Notes: generated from the sequence alone by a model not told the origin. DNA of 64,000 nt from Saprolegnia diclina VS20 (GCF_000281045.1 NW_008246107.1:150276-214275); one strand, 5' to 3'. Shown: positions 13,601 through 24,070, counted from the first letter of the stretch. Made by a program: numbers and translations.

Positions 13601-14446
13601 GTACTTTGGCCCGCTGCTATGGAAGTTGCTCGTATGCAGACAGTTGCGCTCTTGTACTATCGCATGTGGTGTAGGCGCGCGAGTCCGTAACGCTCGACGA
13701 CTGGGCGCCAGTCGTCGACGACGACGCGACCGACGTCGCCGTTGCACTCGCCATGCCCACCTGGTCGACGGACGACTTTGCATCGCATGCGATTCCATGG
13801 GACGGCGAGATTGTCACGTACGCTGTCGACGCGTTGAGGTACCCTAACCACTAGTGCATCCTCTAGGCTAGCGACGGCGCCTCGCTACATCGCCGGCCTC
13901 CTCGACTCGCTGCTCACTCCGTACAAGCCGTACGTTGAAGCGATGCAGCGCGGACTCGTGAGCATCGTCCCGCCCACCTGCCTCGGCCTCTTCTCGGCCG
14001 CGACGCTCGCAGCCCACCTCTGTCCGGCCGCCAAGCTCCTCGCCTTGCAGGTCTCGTCGCTGTTGATGCTCGTGAAGCACCATGCGAGCCTTGCGTAGGC
14101 CCGGACCCAGTACGCGGGAGGGTTGCGCCGGACGTCGGCGGTCGCTGCCTTCTTCTGGCGCATCTTGCATGCGCTGTCGCTGGACGAGATGCACCTTCTC
14201 GAGCGGTTCCTTGTTGGGCCGCACTGGAGCCCGTACGGGACGCTGCAGTTGACGCTGTCGCCCGGCGACGTCCACGGCGGCGGGTATCCTAGCGTCGAGC
14301 GGTCGGCCACCGATGCGTGCGTGCTCGTGCTGCCGCTGTACCCGACGCAAGACATGCTGCACAAGAAGCTGCTCCTGGCCATGACGCAGTCGCCCGACCA
14401 GTACGACGACGACGAGAATGACGACGCAGCGAGCGAGGACACGTAG
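1601..14446 (+). CDS. Giant HERC-like protein: RCC1 propeller, LamG/ConA-like, two SPRY domains, HECT-like C-terminus
   Basis: A 12.8-kb, roughly 4,000-residue gene with many 40-60 nt introns (for example 2054-2101, 2561-2605, 2924-2971, 3242-3288, 3386-3426). The start is the first ATG of the opening frame; upstream codons reach only a TTG. Domains by position: RCC1 repeats at about 2.63-4.11 kb with recurring SWGxGxxGxLGHGD motifs; a region of unknown helices at 4.1-7.2 kb; a LamG/ConA-like domain at 7.37-7.86 kb; a SPRY domain at 9.15-9.71 kb; a possible UBA-like segment near 9.85-10.02 kb; a second SPRY domain at 11.59-12.12 kb; and a HECT-like domain at 13.29-14.44 kb (FALGQLVGIAWRS, GLVSIVPP, LVLPLYPT). 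By family this would be a ubiquitin ligase of the large-HERC type. The catalytic-Cys position of the HECT domain reads Asp, so activity is doubtful. All exons keep frame across clean introns, which supports one gene rather than several. Confidence 0.85.
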
Positions 14447-14475
14447 CGATGCGAAGGAGGCATCTTAAATTGACG

Positions 14476-15372
14476 TTACATGAAGTCGCACTTGCCGCAG
14501 CACAGCGACACTTTGTCGTCTTTGGCTTTGGGTGGCAGCATCGGATGGACGTTGTTGGTCGTCGGCGTCGTGATCGACCGGAGCGACGTCTGCTTCTTGG
14601 TCGCCGCCGGCGGGATCGGCTGCACGATGACCGGTATTGTCTTGCGCACACTCGAGCCCACGAGCTCCTGCGCCGACGCTTCGTCGCGGTCCATGACGTA
14701 CCGGGCGCTCGGGCCGAGGCTCAACCGGTCCTCCAAAAACGCCGGGCGACTGTTGGGCCCGAGGCTCCGGCCGTCGTCGTTGTACGCGCTCGAGACCTCG
14801 CTCGATGTGTCGTTGTAGACCTCTTCGTGGTGGCTGAACGTGTCCGAGATGGCGCCATCGGGCTTGATCTGCCGCGCTTTCAAGCCCTGTCCCGTATGCC
14901 CATCAGCTCCGTGCCATGCATGCAGAAGGAACGTACCGTGACCCACTTTGTCGCTTCTTGCTGGTCGGCGGCCTATTGCATGCATAGGTGTGAGCCATGC
15001 CAATACGTTGCTGGACAGTGCGTACACGAAGGAAGTAGTCTTGGTCGCCAATCTTGAGCGAAAAGTCGGCGGTCGTGACGTCCGACGACGCGTAGCCTTC
15101 CGGGACGCCCATCTGAATGTTGCCGCTTCGCCAAAGATCAATGCACGCGAGCAACTTCTCGCTCTCGGCGTTCTATGCCAAGCTTGGTCGCATGCCAGGG
15201 CCATGGTCGCCGTACCTTGTAGTACGTCAGGTAGTGGCTCGTGGCCTCGAACCAGCGCTTCTGGAAGCGGCCTTGCCGACTCTTCTTGAGGAGGTAGCCT
15301 ACATGGCCATTCCGCGCATGAGGCCAAGCGCTGGCATGGCGAGGTACCCTTGAGCTCGGGCAGCGCGGCCAT
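14476..15372 (-). CDS. PH-domain protein with low-complexity tail
   Basis: A four-exon gene. The first exon, starting at the ATG at 15370-15372, encodes MAALPELKG and joins through a GTACCT...TGTAG intron to YLLKKSRQGRFQKRWFEA, a classic PH-domain opening. Two further GTAC-type introns separate the middle strands (…SLKIGDQDYFLR) from the closing helix (ADQQEATKWVTGLKARQ), which has the conserved Trp. The C-terminal 130 or so residues are polar and low in structure, and end in CCGKCDFM. The protein probably binds phosphoinositides or a membrane partner; lipid specificity cannot be read from the sequence. It lies tail to tail with the HERC-like gene, only 29 bp apart. The splice joins restore the PH fold exactly, so the model is well supported. 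The function of the tail is unknown. Confidence 0.75.
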   Translation of the reverse strand: MAALPELKGTSPCQRLASCAEWPCRLPPQEESARPLPEALVRGHEPLPDVLQGTATMALACDQAWHRTPRARSCSRALIFGEAATFRWASRKATRRRTSRPPTFRSRLATKTTSFVYALSSNVLAWLTPMHAIGRRPARSDKVGHGTFLLHAWHGADGHTGQGLKARQIKPDGAISDTFSHHEEVYNDTSSEVSSAYNDDGRSLGPNSRPAFLEDRLSLGPSARYVMDRDEASAQELVGSSVRKTIPVIVQPIPPAATKKQTSLRSITTPTTNNVHPMLPPKAKDDKVSLCCGKCDFM

Positions 15373-16118
15373 CTCGTCGGCTCTGGGTCGTGGATCGCGA
15401 GAAGGAAGAGTGACGACGGTACCAGTTGCCCAGTGGCACCGGCCGAAACTATCTCTTGTTGTTTGTATGGCATACAAACACCAAGCCACAACCCGAAACA
15501 GTATTTTTATTCAACTTCCTACAAAACGCAAGTGTACATAGAACCCAATGAAATTAATATGCGAAAGGCCAAAGATCGGACCAAGCCATACAAAAAACAA
15601 GTATACTGCGTGGCATGTCATTCTATTTCGACCACATACATCCCCACAACGGGCGACGAAAAGCCGGTGCACCGCCGTTTCACGAGCCGAGTCGTCGTCG
15701 TCGTCAGCGAGATCGACTAACTAAAGATGGCAGGCGCACCGAAGGCGACCATTGTACAACCGTAAGCACCGGCGCCACCGCTGGGCTTGCCCGCGCTGTA
15801 CTGTGCGTGGCCCGACTGCGTGGCGCGCCGCCGGCGTAAAGACCCCACGCCACCTGGCCGCCACCTGCACGCGACCTGCCGGCGACGTCGCAGGCCATGC
15901 TGCTTCTGCCGCCATCTCGACTCTTCGAAGCGCGATCCGAGATCCTGGCGCCACCGATCCATTCCAAGCCAGCATCGCATGCGTCCAGCAGTGGCAAGAC
16001 TGAGTAGCCAACTGGAATCGGTGACGACGACCCGATGCAGTGTTGCACCCATGCTGGCCCCATGCTTCTGACGCCCAGATCGACACAAACTTGATTACAC
16101 TGCAGAGCTTAGCTACGT
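15373..16118. other. Gap: a GC-rich tract open in several frames at 15.71-16.09 kb, no gene assigned
   Basis: 15373-15710 is AT-richer and looks like 5' flank of the PH gene. From about 15710 to 16090 all three minus-strand frames stay open for 110-120 codons, and one plus frame is open too. One minus frame ends in a glycine/alanine-rich peptide (GGAGAYGCTMVAFGAPAIFS). With three frames equally open and no family match, I could not choose one. A short last exon or a non-coding transcript is possible. Confidence 0.3.
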
Positions 16119-16775
16119 CTATGGGCTGGGCGTGGCCTGCTTGTGCGCGGCCATGATCTCCTTCATGGGCACCTCACCACGGACGACGCGGTGCATGAAG
16201 CTACCGGGCGTCGTCGATGCTACACAGCGTGCGACGAGGTCATCGTACGCTGCAGCCGAGAGTTCCTTCTTCGCTGCGCTCAAGAGCGTGGCCGTCGCGG
16301 GTGCGTGGCCGGCGTCGCACGCGACCTCGACCGGTGTCTTGCCCGACACCGCATCCGCCGTCCAGAGAACAAGTGGCTCCGACTTGATAAAGTAGCGGAG
16401 CCGCGCCATGTTGCCTTGGGCCGCGGCCGCGACCGGCGACAAGGTCTCGTTGTGGGCCTTCTTGGCGCGGTCGGCAATCACTGCTTCGATCGTTGTCTTG
16501 CCTTCGAGAAAGAGACGGACGTCTTCATTGAGACAGCTGAGGATGCACCACGCGCGCTGCTCTTCGGGCATGACGACGTTGCGGCGGGCGTAGAGGGTAG
16601 TGAGGTACGCGAGCACCTCGGGCTGGTTGAAGGTGCAGCCATAGTAGAAGGGCGACTTGAGCTGGTCGTCCTGCGCGTCAAAGGCATGGCCGTCGACCTC
16701 AATCAGTCGCGTGAGCTCATCGAGGCGGCCCATCTTGGCGGCGAACCACACGTTCTCCTCGTAGCTGGTCGCCAT
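16119..16775 (-). CDS. Ankyrin-repeat-like protein
   Basis: A single-exon ORF of 218 residues from an ATG at 16773-16775. The sequence shows degenerate ankyrin helices: ENVWFAAKMGRLDELTRLIEVDG near the start, then LSPVAAAAQGNMARLRYFIK (about residues 114-133), then GKTPVEVACDAGHAPATATLL (about 145-165). The last one carries the TPLxxAxxxGH-type core. A role as a protein-binding scaffold is the only inference the family allows. Its 5' end overlaps the 3' end of the uncertain ORF at 16717-17130 on the same strand. Confidence 0.72.
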   Translation of the reverse strand: MATSYEENVWFAAKMGRLDELTRLIEVDGHAFDAQDDQLKSPFYYGCTFNQPEVLAYLTTLYARRNVVMPEEQRAWCILSCLNEDVRLFLEGKTTIEAVIADRAKKAHNETLSPVAAAAQGNMARLRYFIKSEPLVLWTADAVSGKTPVEVACDAGHAPATATLLSAAKKELSAAAYDDLVARCVASTTPGSFMHRVVRGEVPMKEIMAAHKQATPSP

Positions 16776-17130
16776 CCTGCGCGTCGCTGGCGGTGTCGAA
16801 AATGGCCAACATCATCCACTGGCCTTTCTTTTCAACCAATCCGAGGCCGAGGCAACTTGGATTCGCCAAAAATACGCCAATCACATACGACTCTGCCACG
16901 AGGCAAGATCGCAGCAGCGTCGATCCACCATCATTGGCGCCCATCTTCGAGTATCCCTGGTGCTGCAGAGAAGTAAGAAGGTCTAACGCCATGCGCGTCA
17001 GGAGTCTATGCATCGTCTTCGGTGCGTCAGCGCGAGGTGGCATCGCCGTAAACATCAGAAAGCACCACGTACGATCATCGCACATCTGCAGCTTTGCCTG
17101 GTAGAGCCAACCACCATCATCAAGGCTCAT
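16717..17130 (-). CDS. Uncertain ORF overlapping the ankyrin gene start
   Basis: A frame of 137 residues from an ATG at 17128-17130 (MSLDDGGWLYQAKLQMCDDR…). Residues 1-110 have a natural-looking, non-repetitive composition with alternating hydrophobic segments (GGWLYQAKLQ, TWCFLMFTAMPP, YVIGVFLANPS, WMMLAIF). The last 30 residues run out of frame into the ankyrin gene and are charged and shadow-like. It may be a real gene whose last exon was missed, an upstream exon of the ankyrin gene, or chance. I recognise no family. Confidence 0.35.
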   Translation of the reverse strand: MSLDDGGWLYQAKLQMCDDRTWCFLMFTAMPPRADAPKTMHRLLTRMALDLLTSLQHQGYSKMGANDGGSTLLRSCLVAESYVIGVFLANPSCLGLGLVEKKGQWMMLAIFDTASDAQDGDQLRGERVVRRQDGPPR

Positions 17131-17981
17131 AGATGGCTCTACATGTATAAACGTCGCCACGATATGTGGTAGACTGAGCTAGTTTGAGCAACGGAGCCAC
17201 GGTACATCCATACTAGGGCCAGCTACATACATGTACGAAGGTGACGCCATTACCGGAAGAGAAGATCCTTCGACTACACTTTACGACAAGCGGGTTCCGA
17301 CCACGGATTTGTGTGCGTTGTTGCTGTCTCGGGCACCATCATAGACGCGGCTACTCCTTTGACGCGATTGGAACAGAGTGCAGCGGCAGAGAATGATCGG
17401 GTGCGTATCTTCTGACGACGTCGTCGGTTCAAGCCGACAGCTTGTACCTCTAGCGAGCCTGCGACCGAGTAAGGGCTCGTCAAGCCTGTATATACGCTGT
17501 CGGTGCAGCCAGCCAGGTCGGATTAGCGCTGGTCGAGCAGCCAGCGGCCGCCCGCATCCGGATGCGCGACCATTCTGAGGCAATTTAAGCCAAAACGATT
17601 GGTGCCCGCGCCAAGACGGGATATGACCGGTTAAGAACACGCAACTTTTACGGTGGGTAATCACATTACACTTGATATTTGTATTGATAGCCAAACCAAC
17701 GCACTATCGCCTTGCGCAAGAATTGGCATGTATGTAGCCTCCTAGCTCCACAAACCAATCTCTAATAGACCTATACACTATCTTTTGTTGCTTGCATGAC
17801 GATAGTGCCGGGCGAGGGCGTCCTTGGCGCTGTGTAGTGGCGTCTATGTAGCCTCTGGGAACGTGCGGCTACTCGCCTGGGATTGGTGTAAATCATTGCG
17901 TCTGCGCGTTCTGATTGGCCCGACGTGTCGGATTTCGACCTCTCGCAATGAGCACTTTCCGTTTCCCCTCGTTCCAGGACC
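17131..17981. other. Gap upstream of the helicase gene, nothing recognised
   Basis: About 850 bases with mixed composition. The longest frame is a minus-strand frame at 17.28-17.69 kb that lacks any domain-like pattern. The part near 17.85-17.98 kb should hold the helicase promoter. A T-arm-like motif near 17.43 kb was considered and rejected as a tRNA. Confidence 0.3.
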
Positions 17982-20900
17982 ATGAGCAAGGATGGCGGTG
18001 GCATGCATGATGTGAACTGGCACAAGATCTTCCCCAAGCGCATTCCAGTGATCTTGCGCGACCTCGCGCCGACGAACGCCTTCAACCCGACGGCGCTCTG
18101 GCCCATTGAGGAGCCGGCCGATGCGGCGGCGGCGCCCGCGACGCCGGCCAAGGACGCCAAGAAGGAGGCGAAGAAGGACAAGAAGGCGCCGGTCGTCAAG
18201 AAGGCGGACCTCATCCGCATGCAGATCGCCAAGGACCTCGAGGAGAAGAAGGCCAAGCAGGACGAAGAGAAGCTCGGTAACGCCAAGTCGGTCAACCTCA
18301 TGACGATGAAGATGGCGACGCCGGCCGGCCGCCTCAAGCAGCTCTACGAGATCAAGAAGAAGTTCCTCTCGGAGAAGAACTACATTGACGCGATCGACAC
18401 GCTCTGGGAGATCCAGCACATGGGCCGCATCAGCAACGACGAGGACCTCGCGGTCCACAAGAAGTACAAGAAGTACGCCAAGAAGGCCATGGACCACCTC
18501 AAGGACACGCCGCTCATTCCGTTCCAGCTCACGGAGATGAGCGACCGCCTCCCGCCCCTCAACTTGCACCACATGAACAAGTTCATCCTCGACGCGTGGC
18601 AGAAGGAAGTGTTGACGCACATTGACATGAAGCACTCGGTCATCGTCTGCGCGCCCACGAGTAGCGGCAAGACGGTACGCCTTGTCTCTATCATCCATGG
18701 ATTGCATCTCATGTGCATTGGCCCAGGTGCTCTCGTCGTACGTGACGGTCGTCGGTGGCAAGGTGCTCTTCATTGCGCCCACCGAACCGCTCGCGTGGCA
18801 GGTCGCCGCCCTCTTCCAGTCGCTCGTCAAGGGCGCGGTCGGCGTCATCACGAACGGCACGGTGTTCTTGCCCGAAGGCTTCCGCGTCGCGGTCGGGACG
18901 CCGGCGGCGGTCGAAACCGCGCTCCTCAACATTGGCTACGACTTTGACTACTGCGTCTTTGATGAAGTCCACGATCTCAACGGCCCGGAAGGCGATGCGC
19001 TCGAGCGCATTGTCAAGGGCATTACCTGCCCGTTCCTGGCGCTCTCGGCGACGATCGGCAACGCGTCGGTGCTCGCCGAGTGGTGGAAGCGCCACCACCC
19101 GCACCCGATCCACTTGCTCGAGTACCGCGGCCGCTTCATCAACCTCCAGCGCCTCGTGCTCGAAGGCAAGAACGTCGTGCCACTGCACCCGTGCGCGGCC
19201 GTGACGCTCGACTACCTCAAGGAGAAGGGCTTTGACGCTGGCGACTTGGCATTTACGCCCCGCGATACGTACGCGCTCTACAGAGAGATGCGCAAGGCGT
19301 ACCCGAAGGAAGCGATTGCCGATCTCAAGCCCGAGAAGTACTTTGCCGACACGATGGTGACCAAGGCGGCGTCGTCCAAGGACTCGAAGAAGAAGGAGTC
19401 GAAGAAGAAGGACGACAAGAAGGACGCCAAGAAGAAGTCGAAGAAGGGCGACGACGACGACGACGACGACGGCGATGACTTTCTCAACCCGATGTGCCAC
19501 CGCATCACGCTGCTCGAGTCCAAGCAGTACGAAGAAGAGGTCAAGAGCCGCCTCCAAAAGCTCGCGGTCGAGTACCCGGCCGAGACGCAGCAGGTGCTCG
19601 ACAAGCTCAGCTACACGCCGCCGGCGCACCTCGAGAACACGGAGATGGACATTACGTCGCTCATCTTCGACTTGTGCGCCAAGCAGCTCATCCCGGCCAT
19701 TTGCTTCCAGCTCGACAGCGTGCGCTGCCGCCAGCTCTTTGACAAGCTCCTCGCCGGTGTCGAGGCCGCGCAGGACGCCAAGTACCCGGGCTACCGCGCC
19801 AAGGTCGAGGCCGAGTACGAAGAGTGGGAAAAGTCCCAGCTCATCGCCAAGAAGGCCCAGGCCAAGTCCAAGGCGCTCCAGGAGGACCAGGCCCGGTACG
19901 TCTTTTCGCTGCATTTTTGCGCATTTTCGCGCGTTTTCCTGCAAAATGCGCCATTTTTCCGGACCAATGACTTGGCCATTGGGGCTCATTACTGTGTTTT
20001 GTAGCGAAGCGCAAGAGTTCCAAGAGACCAACGCGCCCGACATTCACGCGCCGCACCCGGACTTTGTGCTGACGCCGCCCGGCCACCGCCTCTCGGCCGC
20101 CGAATTCCGCGAGATCAAGTGGCAGCTCCGCCGCGAGCTGTCGGAGGACTCGGACGACGGGCACCCGCTCGTGCGGTCGCTGCGCCGCGGCATTGGTATC
20201 TACAACGAGAACCTCCCGGCGGCCTACCTGCGCATCGTGCAGTCGCTCGCGCAGGCCGGTCGCCTCGCGGTCGTCTTCTCGGACGACTCGCTCGCGTACG
20301 GTGTCAACATGCCGTTCCGCACGTGCTGCTTTTGCGAAGACGACCCGGAGCTGAGCTCGCTGATGGCGCAGCAGATGGCTGGTCGTGCCGGTCGTCGTGG
20401 GCTCGATCGCCAGGGTAACATTGTGTTTGCGGGTCTTGCCTGGCCGCGCATGCAGCAGCTCATGCGCGGTCTTTTGCCCAACGTGGTCGGCAACCCGTAC
20501 AGCTTGTACCCGACCATGTACCTCCAGAAGGCGCTCTCGGAGTTTATGACGGACGACGTCCTCACGCGCATGTCGACGCATGCGCTGCCCGAGTTCATCC
20601 AGGGCAAGCCCGAAGACAACTACCTCGCCAAGTCGATGCAGTACATGCACGTGCTCGGCCTCGTGTCGCCCACCGGTACGCCATTGCGACTGTGACTATA
20701 GACCATTTGGAGGCTGATTTGGATGACGGTGGCTAGGTCAACTGCTCGTCGACTCGTCGATTGCCCGGCTCATGTGGGAGTGCCGACACGACTGCGCCGA
20801 GGCCATGGGCATCTACACGCTGCTCGAGGTCATGCTGACCGAGTTTGGCCGCGTGCCCGGCGACAACATTGGCCACCAAATGGCGCTCTTCAACATGCTG

Positions 20901-21302
20901 CTGCGCGTGATTGGCCGTGAGCCGTACCACCCCGAGTACGCGCACGGCGGTGTCCTCGAGTGCCTTGCCGGCCAAGAGGATGTGTGGGCCAAGGTGACGA
21001 CGCTCCTGTCGCAGCTGGATGCCAAGGTGACGGCGTCGGGCTGCGAGCTTTTGCGGCTTCCGGTCGCACTCGATGCGCCGCTCGACGGCTACGTCTGGCG
21101 CACGGTCGTCGACAACGTGATTCCGCCGGGGCTCCAGACCGCGCAGCTCAACGCGATCAAGAAGCGCATGTGGCACGTCGGCGACAAGCTCCGGCTCATG
21201 CACAACTTGCTCATGTACAGTGGTCGGTACGGCGTCCTCGAGGAAATCGTCCGCAAGTGCTTTCGCCGCATCAAGTGGATCCTCATCGACTCGGAAGTCT
21301 AA
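17982..21302 (+). CDS. Ski2-type DExH helicase, DDX60-like
   Basis: Four exons; introns at about 18675-18726, 19896-20004 (109 nt, long for this window) and 20677-20736. The protein is about 1,030 residues. Visible helicase motifs: motif I CAPTSSGKT (ending exactly at the first intron), motif Ia APTEPLAWQVAA, motif II DEVH, motif III FLALSATIGN, and motif VI QQMAGRAGRRGLD. The CPFLALSATIGN block and the DEVH box match what I know of DDX60-type Ski2-like helicases better than SKI2, MTR4 or BRR2. The N-terminus carries a Lys/Ala-rich charged stretch. Between motif III and the second RecA lobe there is a Lys/Asp-rich insertion (about 19.37-19.48 kb) that includes a GAC-repeat run. A role in RNA handling or antiviral sensing is inferred from the family only. 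Confidence 0.88.
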
Positions 21303-21708
21303 GAACTGGCGACGACGACGATTAGGGTTATCGAAATATACGTTGCATTTACGAAAATGGCATTTTGTTATGGCCAAGGACCAGGTGGAAGCGGCAGACG
21401 CCGTTAGTGGCGTACACACAGTAAGCGCAGCCGCCGTAGCATCAGATCCTCCAGGAAGGACATATATACGTCGAGAGCGGGCGCCGTGGAGATCGTAGCT
21501 GAAGGTGCAAAGCATAAATGACGGATCTGCACATTTGGCGGCGCCAAGAGCCATCGGGACAACCGATTCAGTCGCGGAATCTGGAACTGACCACAGTCGT
21601 GGGAGTCTGGTCGTTGGTGCTCTATCGATCGATGCATCTGGTCTGCGCACAACTCGTCAAAGACACAATTAGGCGTTATCAAGCAAAGACTAGAAAGTAC
21701 GCAGCTGG
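21303..21708. other. Gap between the helicase and the LRR gene, nothing recognised
   Basis: About 400 bases holding the converging 3' ends of the helicase (+) and the LRR gene (-). Open frames here are short and lack family features. Confidence 0.3.
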
Positions 21709-24070
21709 CTACGCAGCGCGCGGCGTAACGACGTCGAACTGGACCCACGCCTCGTTCGGGAGGCGCTTGATCGCCGCTTCGCACTCGCCGAGATCGTGGA
21801 AGAGCCACAGCGTGACGCGGCCGGCGCGGTGCTCGCACGTCCCGAGGGCAGCAACGATTGCGAGCACGCCTTTGGACGAGATCGGGTTTTTGTCGAGCCG
21901 GATAGACTTCATGTGGCTCGACACGACTGAGTGCGATCGCACCGTCGTCGTCGATGTCGTTGCTCGACAAATCAAGCACTTTGAGACGCTGTAAAACGCT
22001 GCTCAGCGCTCGGCGCCGACCGATCCGATGCGGTTCTCGCGAAGATTGAGCTCCCTCAGCGACGGGCACAAGGGCACTACCACCGCAAGGCATTTGGCGC
22101 CACCGTCGCCGAGTTCTTGCGCGTTGAAGCGGATGCACTCGAGGTGTTGGCAGTGCGGCAGCACGGCCGCCAAAGCCAACACGGCGTTGTCATCGAGGCC
22201 GTTCGCCGTGAATTCTGCCGACGTGAGGCGTGGCATCAGCGTCGAGAAGGCCAGCGCGCACACCGGTGAGAGCTTGAGATGAGAAAGATGACAAGACCGA
22301 AGCGAGCGCAGACGGCCGAGAGCTTGGATCAATTCAAGCGTCTTGTCGAAGTACGCGTCGGGCGACTCGGTGGCGCCATAGCGAAGAGAGATGTGTCGGA
22401 GGCGCGAATTCGTGATGACCGATGCGATGGCCGGCAAGTCGTCGCGCGAGAAACCGTCAAGCTCGACCGAGACGAGTTGCGGTGGGAGCGCTTGGACGTC
22501 CTTGAAAAAGCGCAGCGCCAGCGACCCGTAACTGATATCGATCTCTCTCAGCGTGGCGGACGCTGCAATCGCCTTGCTCAGTGTCGTGGCGAGCGCATTG
22601 GTCGTAACAATGGACAAGAGGACGAGCGTCTTGAGCGAGCCCGTGCCCAGCCATGCGACCATGGTCGTCACCATGGCCTCGGACCACTCGGCACGGACAA
22701 AGCAGACCAAAGTGAGAGGGGTCGACGCGAGCACTTGGACGACGGAAAGCAAGTCGAACGTCGTGTACCGGCTATTCGAGATGAACTGGACCTCGCGCAG
22801 CGCAGGAAGCGCTCGAAGCGCTGCCGCCATGCCGTCTTGCGGCTCGAAGCGCTGCCGCCATGCCGTCTTGCGACTCGAGCGGCCAAGCGCGGGCGTCTTC
22901 GATGTGAATCTCCATGCTGAAGAGACGCGCTGACCACGTCGCGACGATGTATTGCAGGGCTGCCATGGATGGCACGGGGTGGACCGGCGGCGGCGGCGCG
23001 TTGTAGTCGTCGATGGAAACCATCGGGTACATGGCTGATGCGCCGTCGATCCAGCCAAGAATCTCCGGGTCAGAGATAATGCCGCGCGGTAGCTCCAGAG
23101 TGGGCCAGAGGGGGACGCCTGCGAGACGTCGGGCGTCCTTGGCGCGAAAGAGCTGGCGCAGCACAGCCATCGGCTCCGAGAGCCACTCGGTTGGCAGCGC
23201 CTCGAGAAAGTTGAGCATCTCTTCGCTCGTCCTGATAAACACCGTGATGTGCTGGAAAATGCAGCGCCGCGGACCGGCAGAGGGGTTGACGCGCTGGCGC
23301 TGGTGGTCGCGACCGTCGTCGTCCTCGTTATCGTGACGTTGGGGCTCAATTCCGCTTGGCACTATAGGAGCCACAGGAACAGCGTTGTCGCGTGGTGTGA
23401 GGTCGATGTTAATGTCTGATGCATCCTCAAGATCAACACTGTCGTTGACATCTTGAGCGTCGTCGTAGTCGAGACCGTCGTGAGCGTCGTCAACAAGAGG
23501 CGCACCGACCGCATTGCCACCGGCGACAGCAGCAGGACCACTCGGTACTGGGTGGCGGGTGTCCCACGCACGAAGAGAGTCGGCAGCCCACTGCACGAGT
23601 TGCGCTTCATATGTGGCTTGGTCCATGTCGTCGGGCTTCGCAGGCCGCGTCGAGGCGACATTGCGCAGGGCATTTCGACGTTTCTCCAGTTGATGCTTGG
23701 TAGCGGCCTCGGCTTCGATGGTGACGTCGCGGTCTGCGACGACGTGAACAAGCACCACTGGCTGGTGACACTCGCCGAGACGTTGAGTAACAGCCCGTTC
23801 TTCGGCATCAACGTGCTGGCCGTGCGCACCGTACTCGCGCCATGTGTAGGCGACCGCGTCGATGTAATCGCCGACCTTGATGCAAGCAGCGATGGCTGCG
23901 GGGCCCACGTGAACGACCGGATACCCCTGCTTCGGCGTCAAATGGGCGCCAAGCGTCAAGTCAAAGGCGTACGGCAGCGCTTCAGAGGCTCCCACCGGCC
24001 GCGGGGCCGCGTAGAGGAAGCGCCACGACTTGAACTTCTTGTGCAGAGCCCCCTTCTTCCTCGGTGGCAT
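21709..24070 (-). pseudogene. PDZ-like plus leucine-rich-repeat protein gene with three frame breaks
   Basis: From the ATG at 24068-24070 the frame gives a basic start (MPPRKKGALHKKFKSW) and a PDZ-like segment (VHVGPAAIAACIKVGDYIDAV, about residues 53-73). An acidic linker and an F-box/LRR-like helical region (LNFLEALPTEWL) follow, then RNI-type leucine-rich repeats (LREVQFI, LRELNLRENRIG, LKVLDLSSNDIDDDGA). The frame changes at an exact 31-bp tandem duplication (22811-22841 and 22842-22872), again near 22,017 where GENRIG-type LRR text runs into a TGA, and again near 21,935. The LRR pattern resumes in another frame each time. No GT-AG intron of plausible length explains the changes. It is either a young pseudogene or a good gene with assembly indels. 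It would have been a protein-interaction protein of unknown target. Confidence 0.7.

Noticed and set aside
16279-16600. Plus-strand frames across the ankyrin gene
   Set aside because: Shadows of the minus-strand ankyrin ORF, Arg-rich and without motifs.
17425-17450. tRNA-like T-arm (GTCGGTTCAAGCCGAC)
   Set aside because: The loop is one base short for a T-loop, and no acceptor stem, anticodon arm or A-box pairs with it in the neighbourhood.
18709-20043. 444-codon open frame on the minus strand opposite the helicase
   Set aside because: Leu/Arg/Val-rich shadow of the helicase exons; it crosses the helicase intron and has no domain.
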